Origin: Sulfitobacter sabulilitoris
GTDB taxonomy: Bacteria > Pseudomonadota > Alphaproteobacteria > Rhodobacterales > Rhodobacteraceae
Reading direction: 5' to 3'
NCBI RefSeq assembly: GCF_005887615.1
Contig: NZ_VANS01000006.1
Span: forward strand, 54,842-118,841
Length of the DNA: 64,000 bases
Shown: positions 43,208-51,674 of the stretch, piece by piece
How the letters are laid out: each line of letters starts with the position of its first letter
Position numbering within the stretch: position 1 is the stretch's first letter
Translations under genes and position numbers: made by a program
Notes under the pieces: generated by a model
Seen by the model: only the letters and a program-made list of their open reading frames with translations
Database searches by the model: none
Told to the model about the DNA's origin: nothing

Positions 43208-45961
43208 ATGCAATCGATGAACGACTATTCCTCGGCCATTCAACTGCGGTCCGATCGGTGGAGCGCGCTGCGTGAAGCCGCCGCGGCCCTGACGCGCGAC
43301 CCCAAGGCCAAGGCCGCGGCGGCGCTGCGCAAGCGCGTCGAAGAATTGTTCGAATCCCTTGCCATGATCGAAGCCTACTGGGCGTTCCCCGGCATGCCCG
43401 CCTTCGACTACATGCGTCGCCAGTTCGAGCACGGCAATTTCGAGGATCTTGCCTTTTCCACCAACCGGGTCACACGGGCCCTGACCACAGGGGCCTACCG
43501 CCGCCGTCATATCCCGCTTGAGCGCGATTCGATGGATCAGGAAGAGCAGGACGACGAAGCCATGCTGCCGCCAGAGGCGCGCGCGATGGCCAAACCGTAT
43601 TTCGAGGTTCTGATCGTCGACAACGTGAACGAGCATCAGGAACGCTGGCTCAAGCATAATGTGTCGCGCATGCGCCGCCCCGAAGACCAGTTCATCTATG
43701 AAGCCGTGGTCGTGCCGAGCCTTGAGGACGCGCTGGTCGCCGTTCTGTTCAACCATAATATCCAGGCGATCGTGGTGCGCCCCGGACTGACCCTGAAATC
43801 CAAGATGGATCAGGAAGTTCTCGGCCGTTACCTGAACCGCGCGGGCGGCCAGGAAGAGATCGAGCACATGCTGCCCGAAAACTACGGTCCCGAGCTTTGC
43901 CGTCTTGTCGCAAAGGTCCGGCCAGAGCTTGACGCCTATCTGGTGACGGAACGGTCGGTGGAGGATATCGCCGGGCTCGACCTGGGGATCTGCCGCCGCG
44001 TCTTCTATAACCAGGAAGACTTCATGGAGCTTCACCTGAACATCCTGCGGGGCGTTCAGGCGCGCAACAAGACGCCGTTCTTTACCGCGCTTGTCGAGTA
44101 TTCCAAGCAGCCGACGGGCGTGTTTCACGCGATGCCGATCAGCCGTGGCAAATCCATCACCCGCAGCCACTGGATCCAGGATATGGGCGCGTTCTACGGG
44201 CCGAATATCTTTCTGGCGGAAACCTCCGCCACGTCGGGCGGGCTCGACAGTCTGCTGGAGCCGCATGGCCCGATCAAGGAAAGCCAGGAACTGGCCAGCC
44301 GCGCGTTCGGATCGAAACAGACGTTTTTCGCCACCAACGGGACATCGACCTGCAACAAGATCGTGGTGCAGGCGCTCGTGCGGCCCGGCGACATCGTCCT
44401 TGTGGACCGCGATTGCCACAAATCGCACCACTACGGCATGGTGCTGGCGGGCGCTCAGGTTTGCTACCTCGATAGCTATCCGCTGAATGAATACTCCATG
44501 TACGGCGCGGTGCCGCTGCGCGAAATCAAGCACCAGCTCTTGCAGCTGAAAGCCGAAGGCAAGCTTGACCGTGTGCGGATGCTGTTGTTGACCAACTGTA
44601 CCTTTGACGGGCTGGTCTACAACGTCGAGCGTGTGATGGAGGAATGTCTGGCGATCAAGCCCGACCTGATTTTCCTGTGGGACGAAGCGTGGTTCGCCTT
44701 TGCAAGGTTCAACCCGACCTACCGCAACCGAACCGGCATGGACGCCGCCAATCGCTTGCGCGAAAAATTCCGATCTGAACAACATGCACGCCTGTACGAG
44801 GCGCAGCAGAGCACGCTCAAGGACGCGGACGACGAAAAGCTTCTCGATACGCGGCTGATTCCGCCCCCGACGGCGCGTGTGCGGGTCTATGCGACACAGT
44901 CGACGCACAAGACGCTGACATCGTTGCGACAGGGGTCGATGATTCATGTGAACGACCAGGACTTCAAGGGCCAGGTCGAACAGAGCTTCCACGAAGCCTA
45001 CATGACGCACACCTCAACGTCCCCGAACTATCAGATCATCGCATCGCTTGATGTGGGGCGCAGGCAGGTCGAGCTGGAAGGTTTCGAATTCGTGCAGCGC
45101 CAGATCGAGGCGGCAATGTCGATGCGTCGCGCGATTTCCACCCATCCGCTGTTGAAAAAATACTTCAAGGTCCTGACCGCCGGCGACATGATCCCGGATG
45201 AATACCGCCAGAGCGGGATCACCAGCTATTATGACGCCGAACAGGGCTGGACCGATATGTGGGACAGCTGGGAACAGGATGATTTCGTTCTCGATGCCAC
45301 GCGGGTGACGCTGGCCGTCGGCGGAACGGGCTGGGACGGCGATACCTTCAAGACCGATATCCTGATGGACAAGTACGGCATCCAGATCAACAAGACGTCC
45401 CGCAACACTGTCCTTTTCATGACCAACATCGGCACGACACGCTCCAGCGTGGCCTACCTGATCGAAGTTCTCGTCGAGATCGCGAAATCCCTTGATGAGC
45501 TTCTGGACGACGCCAGCCGGATGGAGCGCCTGTCGTTTGATCGCCGCGTCAAGAACCTGATGCACGACCTGCCGCCGCTGCCCGATTTCAGCCGCTTCCA
45601 CGATGCATTCCGGCCTGACACGGTAACCTCCGAAGGCGACATCCGAACCGCGTTCTTCCTCGCCTATGACGACAACAATTGCGACTATCTCGATCTCAAC
45701 GGGTCGCTCAAGGATGCGATGGACGACGGACAGGTGGTCGTCTCGGCCAGCTTTATCATTCCCTATCCCCCCGGCTTTCCAATCCTGGTGCCGGGCCAGG
45801 TGATCAGTCAGGAAATTCTTGCGTTCATGCGTGCGTTGGATGTGAACGAAATTCACGGCTATCGCCCCGACCTGGGGCTTCGGGTCTTTACCCCCGAGGC
45901 GTTGCAGCAACTTGTCGACGCCAAGCCCGAAATGAAAAAAATTGCCCGAGTGGCGGAATAA
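43208..45961 (+). CDS. Very large Orn/Lys/Arg-type PLP decarboxylase
   Basis: 917 residues from MQSMNDYSSAIQLRSDRWSA, with GGAG upstream. The PLP fold type I core matches the Orn/Lys/Arg decarboxylase group: ATNGTSTCNKIVVQAL, DEAWFAFARF with Asp492, and the PLP lysine Lys568 in STHKTLTSLRQGS. Family enzymes are usually 700-780 residues; here the region before the core is about 100-150 residues longer than expected. The product should be a diamine or related amine from a basic amino acid, or an analogue of one. It is followed after 16 bases by the ATP-grasp gene. Confidence 0.9.
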   Translation: MQSMNDYSSAIQLRSDRWSALREAAAALTRDPKAKAAAALRKRVEELFESLAMIEAYWAFPGMPAFDYMRRQFEHGNFEDLAFSTNRVTRALTTGAYRRRHIPLERDSMDQEEQDDEAMLPPEARAMAKPYFEVLIVDNVNEHQERWLKHNVSRMRRPEDQFIYEAVVVPSLEDALVAVLFNHNIQAIVVRPGLTLKSKMDQEVLGRYLNRAGGQEEIEHMLPENYGPELCRLVAKVRPELDAYLVTERSVEDIAGLDLGICRRVFYNQEDFMELHLNILRGVQARNKTPFFTALVEYSKQPTGVFHAMPISRGKSITRSHWIQDMGAFYGPNIFLAETSATSGGLDSLLEPHGPIKESQELASRAFGSKQTFFATNGTSTCNKIVVQALVRPGDIVLVDRDCHKSHHYGMVLAGAQVCYLDSYPLNEYSMYGAVPLREIKHQLLQLKAEGKLDRVRMLLLTNCTFDGLVYNVERVMEECLAIKPDLIFLWDEAWFAFARFNPTYRNRTGMDAANRLREKFRSEQHARLYEAQQSTLKDADDEKLLDTRLIPPPTARVRVYATQSTHKTLTSLRQGSMIHVNDQDFKGQVEQSFHEAYMTHTSTSPNYQIIASLDVGRRQVELEGFEFVQRQIEAAMSMRRAISTHPLLKKYFKVLTAGDMIPDEYRQSGITSYYDAEQGWTDMWDSWEQDDFVLDATRVTLAVGGTGWDGDTFKTDILMDKYGIQINKTSRNTVLFMTNIGTTRSSVAYLIEVLVEIAKSLDELLDDASRMERLSFDRRVKNLMHDLPPLPDFSRFHDAFRPDTVTSEGDIRTAFFLAYDDNNCDYLDLNGSLKDAMDDGQVVVSASFIIPYPPGFPILVPGQVISQEILAFMRALDVNEIHGYRPDLGLRVFTPEALQQLVDAKPEMKKIARVAE

Positions 45962-45977
45962 GAAGAAGGAGACAGAC

Positions 45978-47441
45978 ATGGCAGCAACGAAGGTACTCAG
46001 GAACATTTCGGAAATCCGGAGGTTCTTTCACCGCAACGAGGACCCGGTCTATTTCATCTCGGCCACCAACTTCAACTTGTTGGGCCTTGATGAATGGGTG
46101 AAGAATTTCAAATACATCTGCTACATCGACTGCTACGGCGGAAAACACCCCAACGTGTTCTGCCCATCCGAGCAGCCGCACGCGGAATTTCAGTCGATCG
46201 AGGACATCAACAACTATCTGCTGCAGCACAAGGAAGTCATCGACTTCATCAAACGTCGCGGCGGCAAGCCCAAGTTCGTCTTCCTGATGTTCGACGAAGA
46301 GACCGAGCGCCTGTCCAAGGAACTGGGCGCCGAAGTCTGGTTCCCCAAGGCCAAGCTGCGTCAGTCGATGGACAACAAGATCGAAACCGTCCGAATTGGC
46401 AACAAGGCCGGCGTTCCGTCGGTGCCGAATGTTCTGGCCGAAGTCACCAGCTATGAGCAATTGCGCGAAACCTGCGAGAAGGCCGGGATCGGGCATGATC
46501 TGGTGCTGCAATCGGCGTTTGGCGACAGCGGTCACACCACGTTCTTCATCAAGTCCGAGGCCGATTTCCGCCGCCACGAGCACGAGATCATCGGCGAAGG
46601 CGAAATCAAGATCATGAAGCGGATCGATTGCCGTGGATCCGCGATCGAGGCCTGCGCAACCAAGGAAGGCACGATCGTCGGCCCGTTGATGACCGAACTT
46701 GTCGGTTTCAAGGAACTGACCCCGTATCGCGGCGGCTGGTGCGGCAACGAGATCCTGTCCACCGCATTTCCGCCCAAGGTCCGCAACCAGGCGCGCGATC
46801 TGACGTTCAAGTTCGGTGAACAGTTGCGCAAGGAAGGGTATCGCGGGTATTTCGAACTTGATTTCCTGATCGACAAGAAAACCGGTGATCTGTGGCTGGG
46901 CGAACTGAACCCGCGCATCACCGGGGCGTCGTCGATGACCAACCACGCGGCCTTTGCCCATGCCGATGCGCCGCTGTTCCTGTTCCACCTGCTTGAATTC
47001 TCAAAGAAGAAATTCAACCTCGACGTGGACGAACTGAACTCCCGCTGGGCCGACCCCGACATGATCGACAGTTGGTCGCAAATGGTCATCAAGCACACAG
47101 AGGACAGCGTGGACATCTGCACCAACGCGCCTGAAACTGGCATCTACAAGATGCTGGAGGATGGCCGCGTCGTCTATGACCGCTTCGACTATCACCGCCG
47201 CGCGGTGGAAAGCGAGAACGAAGCGTTCTTCCTGCGGATCCTGCAACCGGGTGACTACCGTTACGAAGGTGCCGATATCGGCATCCTGGTGACGCGCGGG
47301 CGGTCGATGACCAAAAGTTTCGAGTTGAACGAGCGCGCGAAAAAGTGGATTCACGGAATCAAGCAGGCCGTTTCGGCCAAGCCGCTTCCCGTGGCCGAAG
47401 CAGGCCCCGCGCTTGCGGATCCGGCGTTCAAGATCCTCTGA
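45978..47441 (+). CDS. ATP-grasp family ligase
   Basis: 487 residues from MAATKVLRNISEIRRFFHRN, after AAGAAGGAG. An N-terminal pre-ATP region is followed by the ATP-grasp domain, with the metal-binding end LGELNPRITGASS (Glu309, Asn311, Arg313), and a C-terminal region (about 370-460) of its own. ATP-grasp ligases join a carboxylate, as acyl-phosphate, to an amine or thiol. It looks like the carboxylase/ligase branch but has no biotin domain partner. In this operon an amide-forming role on the decarboxylase product is plausible but unproven. Confidence 0.86.
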   Translation: MAATKVLRNISEIRRFFHRNEDPVYFISATNFNLLGLDEWVKNFKYICYIDCYGGKHPNVFCPSEQPHAEFQSIEDINNYLLQHKEVIDFIKRRGGKPKFVFLMFDEETERLSKELGAEVWFPKAKLRQSMDNKIETVRIGNKAGVPSVPNVLAEVTSYEQLRETCEKAGIGHDLVLQSAFGDSGHTTFFIKSEADFRRHEHEIIGEGEIKIMKRIDCRGSAIEACATKEGTIVGPLMTELVGFKELTPYRGGWCGNEILSTAFPPKVRNQARDLTFKFGEQLRKEGYRGYFELDFLIDKKTGDLWLGELNPRITGASSMTNHAAFAHADAPLFLFHLLEFSKKKFNLDVDELNSRWADPDMIDSWSQMVIKHTEDSVDICTNAPETGIYKMLEDGRVVYDRFDYHRRAVESENEAFFLRILQPGDYRYEGADIGILVTRGRSMTKSFELNERAKKWIHGIKQAVSAKPLPVAEAGPALADPAFKIL

Positions 47442-47462
47442 TGTGAAAGGACCGCGCAACCC

Positions 47463-48434
47463 ATGATGTGGCGCGCACTCTCCGAAGAAACGCCCGGACC
47501 TAAATGGTCCGGGCTTTTCGACGAATACTGGCCCGACTACCGGCGCTGGTGGCTCAAGGAGGGCGAAACCGCGCGCCCGACCTATGCGCAGTCCCGCCGC
47601 GCCCTGAAAGAGCACATGCCCGAGATCGTACCGCTGTGGGAAGATCTTTGCGATCTGGCGGGCGGCGGCGATCATGCCGCGCGGTTTCTGAGCTTCTATT
47701 GCCCGCCGCCCTACCTTGCAGGCTGCAGTCAGGCGATCTGGACCGGCAAGGAGCCGGTTCTGGTGCGCAATTACGACTATAATCCCAATGCCTTTGACAG
47801 CCTGGTGTTGCGCACCAACTGGCAGGGCCGCCGCGTGATGGGCACCAGCGACGGGCTTTGGGGGATGGTTGATGGCATGAATGCCGCTGGCCTCGCCATT
47901 TCGCTGACCTTTGGCGGACGGCGCGTGGTGGGCGAAGGGTTCGGTGTGCCGCTGATCCTGCGCTATGTGCTGCAAACCTGCACAACCGTCGAGGAAGCCG
48001 GCGCCGTGCTGGCCCGCGTCCCGACGCACATGAGCTATAACGTCACGGTTCTCGACAAGAAGCGGCGCTACCTGACCGCGATGATGTCGCCCGACCGCAA
48101 GACCATCATCACCCATGCCGCCGTGGCCACGAACCACCAGGAAAACGTGGAGTGGGTCAGCCACGCGCGGTTTACCGCCACGGTCGAACGCGAACGTTTC
48201 CTCTTGCACCGGCTGACGCTGCACCGCGACCCACAGGACAAATTCATCAGCGCCTTTCTCAAGCCGCCACTTTATTCAACTGCTTTCAACGCCGGGTTCG
48301 GTACGCTCTACACAGCCGTGTATCGCCCGCGCCTGCAAGAGATGGAGCTGCGCTGGCCGGGCACGGTCTGGTCGCTGGCAATGAACAATTTTCACGAAGG
48401 GGGTCGGCGTGTGCAGATTCCCGGAGCCGCCTGA
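47463..48434 (+). CDS. C45-like Ntn hydrolase (acyl-CoA:6-APA acyltransferase family)
   Basis: 323 residues. The nucleophile would be Cys88 in PYLAGCSQAIWTG, followed by LVRNYDYNP (Arg and Asp of the Ntn pocket), GLWGMVDGMNAAGLAISLTF and LQTCTTVEEA, the pattern of the C45 peptidase/acyltransferase group. Unlike AAT, much of the sequence before Cys88 would have to be removed or is a separate leader. Family members hydrolyse or exchange amide bonds. It starts 22 bases after the ATP-grasp gene; an amide ligase next to an amide hydrolase is notable. Confidence 0.85.
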   Translation: MMWRALSEETPGPKWSGLFDEYWPDYRRWWLKEGETARPTYAQSRRALKEHMPEIVPLWEDLCDLAGGGDHAARFLSFYCPPPYLAGCSQAIWTGKEPVLVRNYDYNPNAFDSLVLRTNWQGRRVMGTSDGLWGMVDGMNAAGLAISLTFGGRRVVGEGFGVPLILRYVLQTCTTVEEAGAVLARVPTHMSYNVTVLDKKRRYLTAMMSPDRKTIITHAAVATNHQENVEWVSHARFTATVERERFLLHRLTLHRDPQDKFISAFLKPPLYSTAFNAGFGTLYTAVYRPRLQEMELRWPGTVWSLAMNNFHEGGRRVQIPGAA

Positions 48435-48449
48435 AAAGGATTTCGCACC

Positions 48450-49772
48450 ATGTCCCATATCTTTCCCCGTCACACGAAAAGCGCCCCACCTGTCGCCGTG
48501 TCGGGGGCGGGATGCTACCTGACCGATGCAAGCGGCAAGCAATATCTGGATGCGTCGGGTGGTGCGGCCGTGTCCTGCCTTGGGCACGGCGACCGAACGA
48601 TCATAGACGCCATCAAGAACCAACTCGATACGCTGGCGTATGCCCACACCGGCTTTTTCACTTCAGAGCCCGCGGAAAAGCTGGCCGATCTTCTGGTCGA
48701 ACACGCGCCCGGCGATCTGGACCGGGTGTACCTGGTCTCGGGCGGGTCCGAGGCGATGGAGGCCGCGCTTAAACTTGCCCGGCAATATCACTACGAACGC
48801 GGCGACATGAACCGCGGACGCATCATCGCCCGCAAGCAAAGCTATCATGGCAACACGCTGGGGGCGCTTGCGACGGGCGGAAACGAATGGCGACGGGCGC
48901 AGTTCGCACCGCTCTTGATGGACGTCAGCCACATTGACCCGTGCTACGAATATCGCCTGCGCCGCGAAGGCGAAAGCCTTGAGGACTATGGCCTGCGCGC
49001 CGCCAACCTGCTGGAGGAAGAGTTGCAAAGGGTCGGCCCCGAAACCGTGATGGCCTTTGTCGCGGAACCCGTCGTCGGCGCGACGGCCGGTGCGCTGACC
49101 GCTGCACCCGGTTATTTCAAACGCATCCGCGAGATCTGCGACCGGCACGGCATCCTACTGATCCTCGACGAGGTGATGTGCGGCATGGGGCGCACCGGCG
49201 CTTTGTTCGCCTGCACCCAGGAAGACGTGGTGCCCGACATTCTCGCCATCGCAAAAGGGTTGGGTGCCGGTTACCAGCCCATCGGCGCGATGCTCTGCAC
49301 TTCGGCCGTGTACGACACGATTGCTGACGGATCGGGCTTTTTCCAACATGGCCACACCTACCTTGGCCATCCGACCGCCGCGGCGGGCGCGCATGCAGTC
49401 GTCAGTGCCCTGCTTGACCGCAACCTGATCCCCCGCGTCACCGTTCAGGGCGACAAGTTGCGGCGCGCCTTACAGGCCCGTTTCGGCCAGCATGCAAATA
49501 TTGGCGACATACGCGGCAAAGGTCTCTTCATGGGGTTGGAACTGGTCGAGGACCGCGACACCAAGGCCCCCTATGATCCCAAGCGCGGGCTGGCGGGAAA
49601 AATCAAGAAGCTCGCCTTTGAGAACGGGCTGATCTGCTATCCGATGAGCGGCACGATCGACGGAAAATCCGGCGATCACGTGCTGCTGGCCCCGCCCTTC
49701 ATCATCGAAGATCGGCAGATCGACGAATTGGTCGACAAGCTTGACCGCAGCATCGAACAGGCCCTGGCCTGA
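48450..49772 (+). CDS. Class III (omega-type) aminotransferase
   Basis: 440 residues. The PLP lysine is Lys269 (AIAKGLGAGYQP), the pyridine-binding motif DEVMCGMGRTG and the phosphate-binding VSGGSEAMEAALK are all present. This fold includes omega-amino acid:pyruvate, beta-alanine and diamine aminotransferases. It begins 16 bases after the Ntn hydrolase stop. Its product would be an aldehyde or oxo acid from the amine made or freed by the preceding enzymes. A second class III enzyme, the gabT-like gene, lies 13 kb upstream. Confidence 0.92.
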   Translation: MSHIFPRHTKSAPPVAVSGAGCYLTDASGKQYLDASGGAAVSCLGHGDRTIIDAIKNQLDTLAYAHTGFFTSEPAEKLADLLVEHAPGDLDRVYLVSGGSEAMEAALKLARQYHYERGDMNRGRIIARKQSYHGNTLGALATGGNEWRRAQFAPLLMDVSHIDPCYEYRLRREGESLEDYGLRAANLLEEELQRVGPETVMAFVAEPVVGATAGALTAAPGYFKRIREICDRHGILLILDEVMCGMGRTGALFACTQEDVVPDILAIAKGLGAGYQPIGAMLCTSAVYDTIADGSGFFQHGHTYLGHPTAAAGAHAVVSALLDRNLIPRVTVQGDKLRRALQARFGQHANIGDIRGKGLFMGLELVEDRDTKAPYDPKRGLAGKIKKLAFENGLICYPMSGTIDGKSGDHVLLAPPFIIEDRQIDELVDKLDRSIEQALA

Positions 49773-49921
49773 TCCGCGTTCCGGTGCCGAAAAACCCGGC
49801 GCTGCGGAAAATAATGCAGTGATTTCAATATTGACCCAGTGGAACGCCTTGAAGGGCCTTGCCAAATCAGAGCCGGTGCAAAAGATTGTGCCGATAAAAA
49901 CCAAACATGGGGAGACCAAAG

Positions 49922-51502
49922 ATGACGATCACGAAAACAGTCCTGTCCGCGGCGTTGCTGCTGTCCAGCACGGCACTGGCCAGCGCCGAGACGCTGCGGT
50001 GGGCGCGCGCGGGCGACTCGCTCACGCTCGATCCGCACGCCCAGAACGAGGGGCCGACAACCGCCCTCAACCACCAGATCATGGAGCCACTGGTCCTGCG
50101 CGACATGACCGGCACGATGGTTCCGGGTCTCGCGACACAATGGGCCCCTTCCGAAGAAAACCCGAATGTCTGGATTTTCCAGTTGCGCGAAGGCGTAACC
50201 TATCATGACGGATCGGAATTCGACAGCGAAGACGTGAAATTCAGCCTGGACCGCGCGATGACCGCCGACAGCGACTACAAGGAATTGCTCGCCTCGGTCA
50301 AAGAAGTCCGCGCCGCCGACAAATACGTGATCGAGATCGAGACGAACGGCCCGAACCCGATCATGCCCAACAACCTCACGAACATGTTCATCATGGACAA
50401 GACCTGGGCCGAGGCGAACGATGCCGTCAAGGTGCAGGACTACGAAGGCGGCGAAGACACCTATGCCGCCAAGAACGCCAACGGCACAGGCCCCTACAAG
50501 CTGGTGAGCCGCGAGCCCGACGTGAAGACCGTGATCGAGATCAATGAGAACTACTGGGGCAAGGACGACTTCCCGATGGAGGTCACCCGCGTCGAATACA
50601 CCCCGATCCAGAATGCCGCGACCCGCGTCGCCGCGCTCTTGTCGGGCGAGGTCGACTTCATCCAGGACGTGCCGGTCCAGGACCTTGACCGGGTCGGCGG
50701 CACCGACGGGCTGGATGTCCGCACCACACCGCAGAACCGGGTCATCTTCTTTGGCATGAACATGGGCGATGCGGACCTCGCCAATGACAACGTCGAAGGT
50801 GCCAACCCCCTGGCCGACGTGCGCGTGCGCCGCGCGATGTCGATGGCGATCAACCGCGACGCGATCCAGCAGGTCGTTATGCGCGGCCAAAGCCAGCCCG
50901 CCGGCATGATTGCCCCACCCTTCGTCAACGGCTGGGACGAGACGATGGACGCGTCGTCGAAAACCGATGTGGACGCCGCCAAGGCCCTGATGCAAGAGGC
51001 CGGCTACGGTGACGGCTTCTCGATCCAGCTCGACTGCCCCAATGACCGCTACGTCAACGACGAGGCGATCTGCCAGGCCGCCGTGGGGATGTTGTCTCAG
51101 ATCGGCGTCACCGTGAATCTCGACGCCAAGCCCAAGGCACAGCACTTCCCGCTGATCAACACGCTCGAGACGGATTTCTACATGCTGGGCTGGGGCGTTC
51201 CGACCTATGACAGCGAATATATCTTCAACTTCCTCGTGCACAGCCGGGACGAAAAATACGGCTCCTGGAATGGCACGCGGTACTCCAACGCCGACATCGA
51301 CGCCCAGATCGAAGCGCTGGCATCCGAGACGGACCTGGAAAAGCGTGACGCGATGATTGCGGATATCTGGACGGTCGTTCAGGACGAGGCGCTGTATATC
51401 CCGATCCACCACCAGGTGCTGAACTGGGGGATGAAATCGAACGTCGACACGGTCGTCGATGTCGAAGACACGCCAAAGTTCAAATACTTCAAGATGAACT
51501 GA
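49922..51502 (+). CDS. ABC transporter substrate-binding protein, family 5 (first copy)
   Basis: 526 residues from MTITKTVLSAALLLSSTALA, a clear signal peptide cut after ASA about residue 22. SBP family 5 features include VWIFQLREGVTYHDGSEFDS and LADVRVRRAMSMAINRDAI. It binds a peptide-like or other medium-size solute in the periplasm. It is followed by a paralogue with a similar domain plan, giving one importer two binding proteins. The 149-base region before it holds no gene and no convincing promoter. Confidence 0.94.
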   Translation: MTITKTVLSAALLLSSTALASAETLRWARAGDSLTLDPHAQNEGPTTALNHQIMEPLVLRDMTGTMVPGLATQWAPSEENPNVWIFQLREGVTYHDGSEFDSEDVKFSLDRAMTADSDYKELLASVKEVRAADKYVIEIETNGPNPIMPNNLTNMFIMDKTWAEANDAVKVQDYEGGEDTYAAKNANGTGPYKLVSREPDVKTVIEINENYWGKDDFPMEVTRVEYTPIQNAATRVAALLSGEVDFIQDVPVQDLDRVGGTDGLDVRTTPQNRVIFFGMNMGDADLANDNVEGANPLADVRVRRAMSMAINRDAIQQVVMRGQSQPAGMIAPPFVNGWDETMDASSKTDVDAAKALMQEAGYGDGFSIQLDCPNDRYVNDEAICQAAVGMLSQIGVTVNLDAKPKAQHFPLINTLETDFYMLGWGVPTYDSEYIFNFLVHSRDEKYGSWNGTRYSNADIDAQIEALASETDLEKRDAMIADIWTVVQDEALYIPIHHQVLNWGMKSNVDTVVDVEDTPKFKYFKMN

Positions 51503-51509
51503 TCCCACC

Positions 51510-51594
51510 GTGGCGCGCGGTCCCGACGCGCGCCACATTCCGTCTTCCAAATGATGAAAATACCGTCGGGGGTTTGGGGGCAGACAGCCCCCAA
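51510..51594 (+). promoter_or_regulatory. Two hairpins between the binding-protein genes
   Basis: GTGGCGCGCG (51510-51519) pairs with CGCGCGCCAC (51527-51536) around a 7-base loop, 8 bases after the first binding-protein stop. TTGGGGGC (51574-51581) pairs with GCCCCCAA (51587-51594). Neither has a T-run. They probably stabilise the binding-protein mRNA. TATAAT at 51603-51608 could be a -10 for the second copy, but no good -35 was found. Confidence 0.6.
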
Positions 51595-51674
51595 CTCTTG
51601 CTTATAATAGGCGTGCGCCCCCGATGGGGCGCTCCTTCGGCTCGGTGCCGACACCCAAGACAAGGACAATCTTC

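Noticed and set aside
51603..51608. TATAAT before the second binding protein
   Set aside because: No convincing -35 at the right spacing, so a separate promoter is not claimed.
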